Counted from the stretch's first letter, positions 28,790-37,212 are shown. The stretch is 64,000 nucleotides of DNA from an uncultured Bacilli bacterium (GCA_947599835.1 CANQFQ010000006.1:45475-109474), one strand, 5' to 3'. Notes: generated by a model from the letters alone, not told the origin. Program-made: numbers and translations.

Positions 28790-30070
28790 CTAACTAAGTT
28801 GATTGTTTTGTTTTAAGAAATTCACAACTTTATCAAATTTAAGTTGATATTTGAAAGAATCTAATTGATTTTTCAAATATTCTTTTACTTTTTTCAAAGT
28901 AATATGGTTAGTGTCTGCCATTTTTTGCAATTCTGCTTCTAACTCTTCATCAGAAACAGAAATATTTTCTACTTCTGCAATTTTATTTAGAACAAAATAT
29001 TGGCGCGTTGATTTTAAGGATTCCTCTTTAGCTTGTTGCATTAATGTTGCTTCTTCTGTATTGGTCATTTTCAAATAGTCTTCATAAGTTAATCCTTGTT
29101 GTTGTAACCGAGCTTTAAAATTATCCAAAATCGAGTTTGCTTCTCTTTCAATATATTTTTCATTGGCTTCAAGTTCTGCGTTTGCACAAATTGCATCAAT
29201 TAATTCTTGGGTTTGCTTGCTTTCAGCTGCCTTTTCTTTAGATTCCATAATCGATTTGTTATAATATTCTTTTAATTCGGCAACTGTATTTACTCCTTCA
29301 ATATTTGCTTCTTTAGCAAGTTCATCAGTTAATTCAGGAATAACTTTTCTTTTAATTTCGTGTAGTTGTACTTTAAAAAGTGCCTCTTTATTAGATAAGC
29401 CAGCACCATAATTAGCTGGGAAAGTGACTTTAACATCGCCTTCTTCATTAATTTTCATACCAATTAATTGATCTTCAAAACCAGGAATAAATGTTCCAGA
29501 GCCAATTTCTAAAGAATAATTTTTAGCACTGCCACCTTCGAAAGGTTTTCCATCAACAAATCCTTCGAAATCAATCACAGCAATATTGCCTTTTTCTAAA
29601 ATACCATCTTCAACGATCTCAAATTCAGCATTTTGATTTAATAATTCTTGAATTTTTTTATCGATGTCTTCTTCTGTAACTTCAACTTTATCTTTTTCGA
29701 TTTTGATGTTTTTATAATCGCCTAAAGTTACTTGTGGAATGGTAATAATTTCAATTTCTACTTCATAAGGAACATCATCTTTATTAATTTTCAAAGTAGG
29801 TTGAAATGCTGGATGAATATTATTTTCCAAAATAGCTTGTCGATAAGCCTTATTAATTAGATTATCTTTTATACGATTGTCAAGTTCGACTGGATTTACT
29901 TTGCCTTTAATTAAATTAAGAGGAGCTTTTCCTTTTCTAAATCCAGGAACTGTAATATTTCTACCTAGTTGTTCAAGAGCAGTATCAAATTCTCCTTCAA
30001 AGTCACTAGATTCAAGTACAATATTAATTTTGCATACTGCATTTTCAAGCTTTTCATAATTTATTTTCAT
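28790..30070 (-). CDS. tig: Trigger factor, ribosome-bound chaperone
   Basis: Trigger factor binds L23 at the exit tunnel and shields nascent chains. The 426-residue product has the ribosome-binding signature VPGFRKGKAPLNLI (about residues 37-50), the FKBP-type prolyl isomerase domain (GNIAVIDFEGFVDGKPFEGG and IPGFEDQLIGMK) and the helical C-terminal arms. The SD is TTAAGGAGG. It precedes lon, so two quality-control proteins are co-transcribed. Confidence 0.97.
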   Translation of the reverse strand: MKINYEKLENAVCKINIVLESSDFEGEFDTALEQLGRNITVPGFRKGKAPLNLIKGKVNPVELDNRIKDNLINKAYRQAILENNIHPAFQPTLKINKDDVPYEVEIEIITIPQVTLGDYKNIKIEKDKVEVTEEDIDKKIQELLNQNAEFEIVEDGILEKGNIAVIDFEGFVDGKPFEGGSAKNYSLEIGSGTFIPGFEDQLIGMKINEEGDVKVTFPANYGAGLSNKEALFKVQLHEIKRKVIPELTDELAKEANIEGVNTVAELKEYYNKSIMESKEKAAESKQTQELIDAICANAELEANEKYIEREANSILDNFKARLQQQGLTYEDYLKMTNTEEATLMQQAKEESLKSTRQYFVLNKIAEVENISVSDEELEAELQKMADTNHITLKKVKEYLKNQLDSFKYQLKFDKVVNFLKQNNQLS

Positions 30071-30110
30071 TGTAGGTACCTCCTTAAATATATTAACGCT
30101 ACAATTTGAT

Positions 30111-30139
30111 ATTATATAATAATATTATATAAAAAACAA
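30111..30139 (-). promoter_or_regulatory. Candidate promoter of tig
   Basis: On the minus strand TTGTTT (30134-30139) and TATAAT (30111-30116) are 17 bp apart. The -35 box is inside a perfect palindrome AAAAACAATTGTTTTT (30132-30147), which overlaps the stop of the upstream gene and may serve as its terminator or as an operator. Confidence 0.6.
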
Positions 30140-30145
30140 TTGTTT

Positions 30146-31060
30146 TTAAAATAATGATACAATTTTTTGATAATAATATTCTATTTTTGATGGATAGGAA
30201 ATAGATTCTTTTAAATATGTCATTTTTAATTGTTTAGTTAAATGATTTCCATTTTCTAGAAATTTGCATATCGCATAAAAAATCGCATAACCATCTTCCA
30301 GAGGTGGCTCTTCAGGATAAATATCTAAAAAAATGGATTGACCAATCATTTTAAAGTATTCTATTTCATTGATGGCCATATCTTTTTTATGCTTTTCAAT
30401 TAAGGCAAAGAAAACTTTAAATGACTCGTAATCACGAAAATCCTTTGAAGTGGATGGATTGACTAGATAGTAAAGTTGATTCTTTTTGACTTGAAAAGCA
30501 TAATTTATTTTCATATCTGCCAACAAAGCTAACAATAAAGATTTTAATTCGTTAGAAATGTCATTACGTAATAAAATAGTTTGTAATTGCCGATAAAATG
30601 GCTCTAAATTATAATATTTTAAATACGATAAATAGGAAAATATTTGTTCTTCATTAGCTTCTCCCATTTTTAATAAATCGTCAATAGAAACTTGATTTTT
30701 CGATCTTTGTTCACTTTGACGAAGGGTATTCAAGGTTTCTTTTAAAAATATTTCGAATTCAGTTGGAATATAGGGTAATTCTAATTCGTTTAAAATGATT
30801 TGGATTGCTTTTTCATCTTCATGATTTTCAATAAGCGCATTGATTTTATAAGGCGCAAAGTCATAATATCGTTTGGTTATTTTACCTTCATTTTTTAAAA
30901 TAAACGATAATTTTTCCTTGTTAAAATTTAAAGAATCAATAATTTTTAAAAAATCAATAATTTCATCTTCATTTAGACTTATATTCGATAAATATTTATT
31001 GAGTAATTCAACTTTATTTTCCTTTTTAAATTGTTTTTTTAATGCATCTAAATAATCCAT
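30146..31060 (-). CDS. Helical repeat protein of the YsoA position, function unknown
   Basis: The 304-residue product is almost entirely alpha helical, with repeated Leu/Tyr/Lys patterns suggestive of TPR-like hairpins (YKINALIENHEDEKAIQIILNELELP and similar). It sits directly upstream of tig, where Bacillus has the TPR protein YsoA, so orthology is possible. It begins 12 bp after the copper ATPase gene and is likely in its operon. No catalytic motif is seen. Confidence 0.55.
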   Translation of the reverse strand: MDYLDALKKQFKKENKVELLNKYLSNISLNEDEIIDFLKIIDSLNFNKEKLSFILKNEGKITKRYYDFAPYKINALIENHEDEKAIQIILNELELPYIPTEFEIFLKETLNTLRQSEQRSKNQVSIDDLLKMGEANEEQIFSYLSYLKYYNLEPFYRQLQTILLRNDISNELKSLLLALLADMKINYAFQVKKNQLYYLVNPSTSKDFRDYESFKVFFALIEKHKKDMAINEIEYFKMIGQSIFLDIYPEEPPLEDGYAIFYAICKFLENGNHLTKQLKMTYLKESISYPSKIEYYYQKIVSLF

Positions 31061-31072
31061 TTTTATCCCTCA

Positions 31073-33568
31073 TTATTTATCTATTTTTGTTACTTTATAT
31101 CCTGCTTTTTGAATGACTTTTTTAATTAGTTTGCTATTTAGATTTTGATTATCAATAATGGCTATATTTTTTTCTAAATTAACGCTGGCATTTACATGAA
31201 TGGAGGTTAATGCCTCTTCAATATGTTGCTTACAATGATCGCATGTCATTCCTTTAATATGTACAATCCATTTGTTCTCATCGTTTTGAATAGCCACATT
31301 AAATTTTGGCTTAAACCATCTCAATCTTAATGCATTGCAAACGACAAAAACACTTGAAAAACTCATTGCCAAGGAACCAATCATTGGACTTAATTTTAAT
31401 TTAAATGCGGGATAAAAAACACCAGCAGCAATTGGAATTCCAATACAATTATAGAAAAATGCCCAAAAAAGATTTTGCTTAATATTACGAACAACACGTT
31501 TAGAAAGTTCAATAGCGGTCACAATATCTCTTAGATCATTTTTCATTAAAATGACATCAGCAGAATCGATTGCAATGTCACTTCCTGCACCAATAGCAAA
31601 CCCTAAATCAGCACTGACCAAAGCAGGTGCATCATTGATACCATCGCCAACCATTGCGACATAATGGTATTTATTTTTAATTTGATTAATATAATGTGCC
31701 TTTTGATCGGGTAATACACCCGCAATAACGCTATCGATATTACATTCTTTAGCAATAGCATTAGCTGTCACTTCTTGATCACCAGTTAACATAATGGTTT
31801 GAATATGCATATCATGTAATTTTTGAATTGCGATGATACTATTTTTTTTAATTGCATCTTGAATGGTAAAAATAGCCATGATTGTAGTTTTATTTGCCAA
31901 AAACATAACGGTTTTACCTTGTAAAGAAAAGTTTTGAATTTGTTCTTGATACATCGAAAGATTATGGCCGATTTCCTGCATCATTTGTTTGTTTCCTAAA
32001 AAATATTCGTTTTTACCGATAAATCCTTGTATTCCTTGACCACTTTTGGCGATGAATTTGCTGACTTCTAAAAAATCAATTTGATGTTCGTTGCCATATT
32101 CAATAAAGGCTTTTGCAATCGGATGTTCAGATTTGTTTTCTAAAGAAATTGCAATTTGAAGTGATTTCTTCTTATCACTATTATTTAAAACAATCATATC
32201 TTGCAAAGTCGGTTTTCCTTCAGTAATTGTTCCAGTTTTATCAAAAACTACACATTTAATTTTACTACAATTTTCTAAGGCTGTCGCATCTTTAAATAAA
32301 ATGCCATTTTCAGCGCCTTTACCAGTACCAACCATGACAGCAACGGGGGTAGCAAGTCCTAAAGCACAAGGACAAGAAATGACTAACACAGAAACACCTA
32401 ACATTAATGAAAAACTAAAGGTTTTACCGATGATTAACCAAATTATGAACGTGATAAGTGCAAGTATCATGACTATTGGAACAAAGAATGAAGATACGGT
32501 ATCTGCAAGGGAGGCCATCGGTGCTTTTGAATTTCCGGCTTCTTCTACTAATTGAATAATTTTAGCTAAAGTTGTATCGCTTCCAATTTTTCGAACCTTA
32601 AATTTAAAAGTACCTAATTGATTAAATGTACCACCAATGACTGTATCATTAATATTTTTTTCTACAGGCATACTTTCACCGGTAAGCATAGATTCATCGA
32701 TTGAACTACTTCCTTCAATGATAACTCCATCACTAGGAATTCGTTGACCTGGCTTTACAATCACAATATCATCAATCATAAGATTTTCTATGGAAATTAA
32801 TTGTTCTTTTTGATCTCGAATGACTAAAGCTTCTTGAGGAGTTAATTGAATTAATTTCGTAATTGCATCTGTGGTCCGTTTTTTGGATTTTGCTTCAAAA
32901 AACTTTCCTAAACTGATTAAAGTTAAAATCATTGCTGAGGATTCAAAATACAAATCGTGAAGATAAGGATGCATAGACAAGTTTCTACTCACAGCATAGG
33001 CCATTAAAAATAAATTGTAAAAACTATATATAAATGAAGCACTAGATCCAATGGCAATTAGACTATCCATATTTGGATGACCTTTAAATAATGATTTAAA
33101 ACCTCTAATAAAATATCCTCGATTAATATATAAAATTGGCAGCGTTAGCAATAATTCAGTTAATCCTAAAATTAATGCATTTTGTTCGCCTTTAAAAATA
33201 GAAAAAATCGGATATTGAATCATTGTCGACATTGAAAAATACATTAATATTACTAAAAAAACGATAGAACCAATTAAACGTTTTTTCATTTCTTGCAATG
33301 AAGTATCCTTATTGATTTTTGTTTTCTTTTTATCAATACTATTAGAGACACCATCTAAATTATTAAGAGAGGCGTTGTAACCACAATTTTGAACTTCTTT
33401 TATAATCATTTGATCATTTAATACTTTTTCATTATATTCAATTTGCATAGAGTTAGTTAATAAATTAACATGTACATGTTTAACTCCATTCACTTTTTCC
33501 ATGTGCTTTTGAATATGGCTACTACAAGAAGAGCAAGTCATTCCTTGAATATCAAATTTGTTTTTCAT
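31073..33568 (-). CDS. copA: Copper-exporting P1B-type ATPase with N- and C-terminal HMA domains
   Basis: The 831-residue membrane protein has the P1B hallmarks: TGES actuator motif, CPC in the transmembrane metal site (SCPCALGLATP), phosphorylation site DKTGTITEGKP, the SEHPIAKA motif and GDGINDAPAL. An N-terminal HMA domain has GMTCSSC (about residues 10-16). A second HMA, GMTCDHCKQHIEEAL, follows the last helix pair at the C-terminus, an unusual place. The start at 33568 follows GGGTGA; the GTG at 33580 is an alternative. Expression appears tied to a CIRCE element. Export of Cu(I) is inferred from the CPC motif. Confidence 0.93.
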   Translation of the reverse strand: MKNKFDIQGMTCSSCSSHIQKHMEKVNGVKHVHVNLLTNSMQIEYNEKVLNDQMIIKEVQNCGYNASLNNLDGVSNSIDKKKTKINKDTSLQEMKKRLIGSIVFLVILMYFSMSTMIQYPIFSIFKGEQNALILGLTELLLTLPILYINRGYFIRGFKSLFKGHPNMDSLIAIGSSASFIYSFYNLFLMAYAVSRNLSMHPYLHDLYFESSAMILTLISLGKFFEAKSKKRTTDAITKLIQLTPQEALVIRDQKEQLISIENLMIDDIVIVKPGQRIPSDGVIIEGSSSIDESMLTGESMPVEKNINDTVIGGTFNQLGTFKFKVRKIGSDTTLAKIIQLVEEAGNSKAPMASLADTVSSFFVPIVMILALITFIIWLIIGKTFSFSLMLGVSVLVISCPCALGLATPVAVMVGTGKGAENGILFKDATALENCSKIKCVVFDKTGTITEGKPTLQDMIVLNNSDKKKSLQIAISLENKSEHPIAKAFIEYGNEHQIDFLEVSKFIAKSGQGIQGFIGKNEYFLGNKQMMQEIGHNLSMYQEQIQNFSLQGKTVMFLANKTTIMAIFTIQDAIKKNSIIAIQKLHDMHIQTIMLTGDQEVTANAIAKECNIDSVIAGVLPDQKAHYINQIKNKYHYVAMVGDGINDAPALVSADLGFAIGAGSDIAIDSADVILMKNDLRDIVTAIELSKRVVRNIKQNLFWAFFYNCIGIPIAAGVFYPAFKLKLSPMIGSLAMSFSSVFVVCNALRLRWFKPKFNVAIQNDENKWIVHIKGMTCDHCKQHIEEALTSIHVNASVNLEKNIAIIDNQNLNSKLIKKVIQKAGYKVTKIDK

Positions 33569-33580
33569 TGCATCACCCAC

Positions 33581-33607
33581 TTAGCACTCGTCAAGTTTAA
33601 GTGCTAA
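33581..33607 (-). promoter_or_regulatory. CIRCE element (HrcA operator) upstream of copA
   Basis: TTAGCACTC (33581-33589), a 9-base spacer and AAGTGCTAA (33599-33607) match the CIRCE consensus TTAGCACTC-N9-GAGTGCTAA with one mismatch. It lies 4 bp downstream of the -10 box and covers the expected transcription start and early leader, the usual place for HrcA repression. CIRCE normally controls groESL and dnaK operons. Confidence 0.88.
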
Positions 33608-33611
33608 GAAT

Positions 33612-33640
33612 ATTATAATATTGAAATAAATCTATGTCAA
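33612..33640 (-). promoter_or_regulatory. Consensus SigA promoter of copA
   Basis: On the minus strand the -35 is TTGACA (33635-33640), the spacer is 17 bp and the -10 is TATAAT (33612-33617). Both boxes are perfect. Such a strong promoter would need a repressor, consistent with the CIRCE element just downstream. Confidence 0.92.
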
Positions 33641-33770
33641 TGAATTTGAATAAATCGATAGTATAAGAAAATATATTTAACTTTTTTAAGTAAAAAAACT
33701 ATAAAATAAAGATAGCATTTATTTTGCGTTTTATTCCAGTTTAGCATTAATTTTTTAGATACTTAAATAT

Positions 33771-33797
33771 AAAAAAGCCCTAAAAATCGGGCTTTTA
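33771..33797 (-). terminator. Terminator of tRNA-Arg
   Basis: AAAAGCCC (33773-33780) pairs with GGGCTTTT (33789-33796) and a T run follows on the minus strand. Confidence 0.75.
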
Positions 33798-33804
33798 GAT
33801 TCAA

Positions 33805-33881
33805 TGGTACCCACAGCAGGATTCGAACCTGTGACCCTGCGCTTAGAAGGCGCATGCTCTATCCAGCTGAGCTATGTGGGC
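33805..33881 (-). tRNA. tRNA-Arg (anticodon TCT)
   Basis: The minus-strand transcript folds as a cloverleaf of 77 bases with the CCA encoded (TGG at 33805-33807 on the plus strand). The anticodon stem TGCGC/GCGCA holds the loop CTTCTAA, giving TCT, which reads AGA, a preferred Arg codon in AT-rich genomes. The T-arm contains GGTTCGAATCC. Confidence 0.97.
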
Positions 33882-33893
33882 ATCGACAAAATA

Positions 33894-33922
33894 ATTCTAT
33901 ACTAGTTTAAGTATATTTACAA
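33894..33922 (-). promoter_or_regulatory. Promoter of tRNA-Arg
   Basis: On the minus strand TTGTAA (33917-33922) and TAGAAT (33894-33899) are 17 bp apart, about 12 bp ahead of the tRNA 5' end. Confidence 0.6.
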
Positions 33923-33945
33923 GTTTTTTTTATTTAAAAATCATA

Positions 33946-33974
33946 TTGAAAAAAAAGAATTAATATGTTATATT
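33946..33974 (+). promoter_or_regulatory. Promoter of tRNA-Gly
   Basis: TTGAAA (33946-33951) and TATATT (33969-33974) are 17 bp apart, about 13 bp ahead of the tRNA 5' end. Confidence 0.7.
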
Positions 33975-33987
33975 GTAATAGCGCAAT

Positions 33988-34061
33988 GCAGATGTAGTTC
34001 AGTGGTAGAACATTAGCCTTCCAAGCTAATTATGCGGGTTCGATTCCCGTCATCTGCTCCA
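33988..34061 (+). tRNA. tRNA-Gly (anticodon TCC)
   Basis: The 74-base sequence folds as a cloverleaf, with acceptor GCAGATG/CATCTGC, anticodon stem TTAGC/GCTAA with loop CTTCCAA (anticodon TCC), T-arm GGGTTCGATTCCC and an encoded CCA. It reads GGA and probably other GGN codons. Confidence 0.97.
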
Positions 34062-34078
34062 TTTTAGATGAAATTACT

Positions 34079-34107
34079 CCCATTTCTTAGATTGAAATGG
34101 GTTTTTC
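34079..34107 (+). terminator. Terminator of tRNA-Gly
   Basis: CCCATTTC (34079-34086) pairs with GAAATGGG (34094-34101) and is followed by TTTTTC. Confidence 0.85.
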
Positions 34108-34500
34108 TTTTTCTATTATAGTGTTATATGTTTTTTAATTCATGTTCGTTAAAAATGCCAATCTGCACTGCGCAGAGTTAAAATAAAATTCTTTTGGTGT
34201 AAAGCGTTTGTTTTTTAAGTGTTATAACGATTTTACTATCGATACTTGAAAAAAATTATTTTTATAGTAGTAAAATTGGAGTTTCAAAAGGATCAAATTG
34301 GTTAAAAGGGATTTACCCTAAATCTGTCTTTTCGTACTTCAATGGTTGATTATAAAAAAATCGGCTTTTGCATCATTTTAATATCCGATATAAACCATTG
34401 CTTTGAATGAAAAATAATTGAAGTTTTGCAGAAAAAAGAGAAATTCAATAGCAATTTTATTTTTTTCGTTGGCTTACATTTTTAAAAATATTTTATAATG
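34108..34500. other. Intergenic region before the MarR operon
   Basis: Roughly 390 bases between the tRNA-Gly terminator and the marR promoter contain stops in every frame and no recognisable gene, RNA or repeat. It may be decayed sequence. Confidence 0.4.
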
Positions 34501-34503
34501 GGG

Positions 34504-34553
34504 TTGAAAATAATTCGACTTTAGATTATAATAAAATACGAAATCGAATTATT
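34504..34553 (+). promoter_or_regulatory. marR promoter with flanking operator palindrome
   Basis: TTGAAA (34504-34509) and TATAAT (34527-34532) are 17 bp apart. A perfect 10-bp inverted repeat AATAATTCGA (34509-34518) / TCGAATTATT (34544-34553) has one arm in the spacer and the other overlapping the SD region. This is a likely operator for the MarR protein encoded next, giving autorepression of the whole operon. Confidence 0.75.
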
Positions 34554-34565
34554 GGAGAAAAAACT

Positions 34566-35012
34566 ATGAAAGAAAAAGAATTTTTTTACGAACTTGGAAA
34601 AATTATTTATCAAATTGATGGAATCTATGAAACTTATGGTCGGCATTGTCATTTAACTTCACCTAATTTGTTATGGATATTATATGCTTTAAATGATGGT
34701 AGGGAGCATAGTCAAAAACAAATTTGTGACGATTGGTTAATTCCTAGAAGTACAGCGAATACAATTATTAAAGAATTAGAAGAAAAAGGATATCTTTCTT
34801 TACATCAAATTAAAGGAAAACGAAGAGAATTGAATGTTTCATTGACCCAATCTGGAAAAGAATATGCGAATCAACTTCTAGAAGATTTATATCTTAAAGA
34901 AAAATCAGTGTATCAAAAAATTCATAATCCTGAACTGACATTGCAAACATTAAAAGAATTAGTTCAAAATTTGCAAATAATTTCAAAACAAAAAATAGAA
35001 AGGAGTAAATAA
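34566..35012 (+). CDS. MarR-family transcriptional regulator
   Basis: The 148-residue product has the MarR winged helix: helices with SPNLLWILYALND and SQKQICDDWLIPRSTANTIIKELEEKGYL, then the wing KGKRRELNVSLTQSGK. Cys28 and Cys54 could serve redox sensing, as in YodB/QsrR-type regulators, but this is inference. It is the first gene of a redox-enzyme operon and has a palindrome at its own promoter. SD TTGGAG lies upstream of the ATG. Confidence 0.92.
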   Translation: MKEKEFFYELGKIIYQIDGIYETYGRHCHLTSPNLLWILYALNDGREHSQKQICDDWLIPRSTANTIIKELEEKGYLSLHQIKGKRRELNVSLTQSGKEYANQLLEDLYLKEKSVYQKIHNPELTLQTLKELVQNLQIISKQKIERSK

Positions 35013-35014
35013 AA

Positions 35015-35770
35015 ATGGAAAAAATTAAACAAAATGCTGGAAAAAAACAATTAGGAGATTTTGCTCCCGATTTTGCATATTATAATGATTCGATCTTATT
35101 TGGTAAAAATTGGAATAATCAAGATATTGATTTAAAAACTCGATGTATCATTACAGTTGTATCATTAATGTCTTCTGGAATTACGGATAGTTCACTCACT
35201 TATCATTTACAAAATGCCAAAAATAATGGAGTTACCCAAAAAGAAATAGCCGCGATTATTACTCATTGTAGTTTTTATGTGGGATGGCCTAAAGCTTGGG
35301 CGGTATTTCGTTTAGCAAAAGAAGTATGGAATGAAAAAATGATAGAAAAAACACCTAAAGATATTTATCAAAACACAATAATGTTTCCTATTGGTGAAAA
35401 AAACGAAGCATTTAAGAAATATTTTACTGGGCAAAGTTATTTAGAACCTATTTGTCAAAATCAAGTGGGTATTTTTAATGTTACTTTTGAACCTGGATGT
35501 CGTAATTATTGGCACATTCATCATGCGAAACAAAACGGCGGGCAAATTTTGATTTGTGTTGGTGGCAGAGGTTATTATCAAGAAAAAGGTAAAAAAGCGA
35601 TTGAAATGACACCAGGCGATTGTATTTATATTCCAGCTGGTGTAAAACATTGGCATGGTGCTGCTAGAGATAGTTGGTTTTCTCATTTGGCAATCGAAGT
35701 TCCTGGAGTAGAAATAAGCAACGAATGGTTAGAACCTGTAAGTGATGAAGTATATCAAAAATTAAAATAA
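35015..35770 (+). CDS. Carboxymuconolactone decarboxylase-like / cupin fusion protein
   Basis: The 251-residue protein joins two domains. Residues about 20-105 are CMD-like (TRCIITVVSLMSSGI then EIAAIITHCSFYVGWPKAW, the E...H...Y.G.P signature). Residues about 125-245 are a cupin with WHIHHAKQNGGQILICVGGR and PGDCIYIPAGVKHWH, giving two to four metal-binding His. Such fusions occur in stress-response operons of gut and soil bacteria, and the substrate is unknown. It starts 2 bp after marR with its own SD (AAAGGAG). Confidence 0.85.
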   Translation: MEKIKQNAGKKQLGDFAPDFAYYNDSILFGKNWNNQDIDLKTRCIITVVSLMSSGITDSSLTYHLQNAKNNGVTQKEIAAIITHCSFYVGWPKAWAVFRLAKEVWNEKMIEKTPKDIYQNTIMFPIGEKNEAFKKYFTGQSYLEPICQNQVGIFNVTFEPGCRNYWHIHHAKQNGGQILICVGGRGYYQEKGKKAIEMTPGDCIYIPAGVKHWHGAARDSWFSHLAIEVPGVEISNEWLEPVSDEVYQKLK

Positions 35771-35787
35771 AAATTAGAGTAATTTTT

Positions 35788-36387
35788 ATGAAAATCAAAA
35801 AAATTTTTGTTAGCTTGATGACTTTATTATTATGCGGATGTTCTATGTCATCTGTAAAGGAGCGTAATTCTAGTAATATGAAAAATCATTCGTCATCTAT
35901 TAAAAGTGAACATGATAATATAAAAGTGGTCTATTTTAGTTGTACGAAAAATACTCAAAAAATTGCCGTTAAAATGGCAAATGATTTAGAATGTTCGATT
36001 GATGAAATTATTCCATATGTTCCTTATACAAATGAAGATTTGGATTATCTTGATGATACTTCAAGAGCTAATTTGGAGCAAAACGATAATAATGCTAGAC
36101 CTGCAATTCAAAACACAATAGATTTTAATGACATAGATACTTTATTTTTAGGATATCCTATTTGGTGGGGAAAATTACCTAAAATAATCTATACTTTTTT
36201 AGAAACTTATAATTTCGATAGCGATACGATAATTCCCTTTTGTACTTCTGGTGGCAGTGGCATTTCGAATAGTGTAAGTGAAATAAGGCAATTAGAGCCA
36301 AATGCCATCGTTTTAAATGGACAAAGATTTGCATCCAATGCAAGTGATTCTATGGTGAAATCTTTTATTGATTCATTAAATCTTTAA
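35788..36387 (+). CDS. Flavodoxin-domain lipoprotein
   Basis: The 199-residue protein begins with a lipoprotein signal peptide (FVSLMTLLLCGC, Cys at about residue 18), a short Ser/Asn-rich linker, and then a flavodoxin fold: FMN phosphate loop SCTKNTQKIA, the FMN-stacking loop GYPIWWGKLPK and TSGGSGIS. It should sit on the outer face of the membrane and transfer electrons with FMN. It lies between the CMD-cupin and nitroreductase genes. Confidence 0.85.
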   Translation: MKIKKIFVSLMTLLLCGCSMSSVKERNSSNMKNHSSSIKSEHDNIKVVYFSCTKNTQKIAVKMANDLECSIDEIIPYVPYTNEDLDYLDDTSRANLEQNDNNARPAIQNTIDFNDIDTLFLGYPIWWGKLPKIIYTFLETYNFDSDTIIPFCTSGGSGISNSVSEIRQLEPNAIVLNGQRFASNASDSMVKSFIDSLNL

Positions 36388-36405
36388 GAAAGGAAAATAA
36401 ACAAA

Positions 36406-36912
36406 ATGGAATTTGAAAAAGTGATTAACGAAAGATTTTCTGTAAGGAAATTCAAAAATCAAGCAGTAAATAAGGTTTTAATTGAAAAAATTTTAGCCGC
36501 AGGGAATTTAGCACCTACAGCTAAAAATAATCAGCCACAAAAAATTTATGTGGTGCAATCAAAAGAAGGCTTGGCAAAGATTGATAAAGCAACACCTTGT
36601 AGATATAATGCGCCTATTTGCCTCATTATTGCTAGCGACAAAAATATTGCTTGGCAAAAGGGTGATTATTCTACCTATGAAATGGATGCATGTATTGTCG
36701 CAACGCATATGATGCTAGAGGCTACAAATTTAAATATCGATAACATTTGGATCAAAATGTTTGATAAATCCGTTTTAAAAGCAGAATTTAATATGGCTGA
36801 AAGCATCGAGCCTGTATGTCTAATGCCTTTAGGATATAAGACAGATGATTGCAAACCATCATTAATGCATACGAAAAGAAAAAATATACAAGATATTGTC
36901 GAATATAGGTAA
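36406..36912 (+). CDS. Nitroreductase-family FMN oxidoreductase
   Basis: The 168-residue product has the family pattern INERFSVRKFKNQAV at the N-terminus (FMN phosphate contacts), NLAPTAKNNQPQKIYVV, and a C-terminal MPLGYKTDDCKPSLMH block. It is of the short type. These enzymes reduce nitroaromatics, quinones or enones with NAD(P)H. It lies 18 bp after the flavodoxin and before the broken monooxygenase gene, consistent with an operon against quinone-like electrophiles. Confidence 0.88.
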   Translation: MEFEKVINERFSVRKFKNQAVNKVLIEKILAAGNLAPTAKNNQPQKIYVVQSKEGLAKIDKATPCRYNAPICLIIASDKNIAWQKGDYSTYEMDACIVATHMMLEATNLNIDNIWIKMFDKSVLKAEFNMAESIEPVCLMPLGYKTDDCKPSLMHTKRKNIQDIVEYR

Positions 36913-36918
36913 TTTAAA

Positions 36919-37212
36919 ATGAGTTTAATTATTCATATTTATTATATGGGTCAACATGGCAATGCGAAAAAATTTGCTGATGAAATGATTTCAAGGAAAA
37001 TTGTTGAACAAATAAAAAATGAAGATGGAAACGAACAATATGAATATTTTTATTCGCTTAATCATCCTGAAACAATTTTGCTCATTGATTGATGGAAAAA
37101 TCAAGAAGCGTTAGACATGCATCATAAATCTGAGATGATGAAAGAAATTACTAGGTTAAGAAAAAAATATTCTCTTCATATGAAAGTTTATAAATATGAA
37201 GATAATTCGTAA
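36919..37212 (+). pseudogene. ABM-family (YgiN-like) monooxygenase gene interrupted by in-frame TGA
   Basis: The frame reads MSLIIHIYYMGQHGNAKKFA and, further on, YFYSLNHPETILLID, then TGA (37090-37092), then WKNQEALDMHHKSEMM and a normal ending at TAA (97 codons in all). The two halves together match antibiotic-biosynthesis monooxygenase proteins, where the interrupted position is a variable residue before the conserved Trp (ID.WxxQEALDxHH). Because TGA is a stop elsewhere in this genome, the gene is probably a recent pseudogene, or relies on readthrough. It is the last gene of the MarR operon. Confidence 0.7.

Noticed and set aside
36919..37212. Use of TGA as a Trp codon (mycoplasma code)
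   Set aside because: Trp is encoded by TGG throughout the window, and genes ending at 2863 and 49956 stop at TGA in tight operons.
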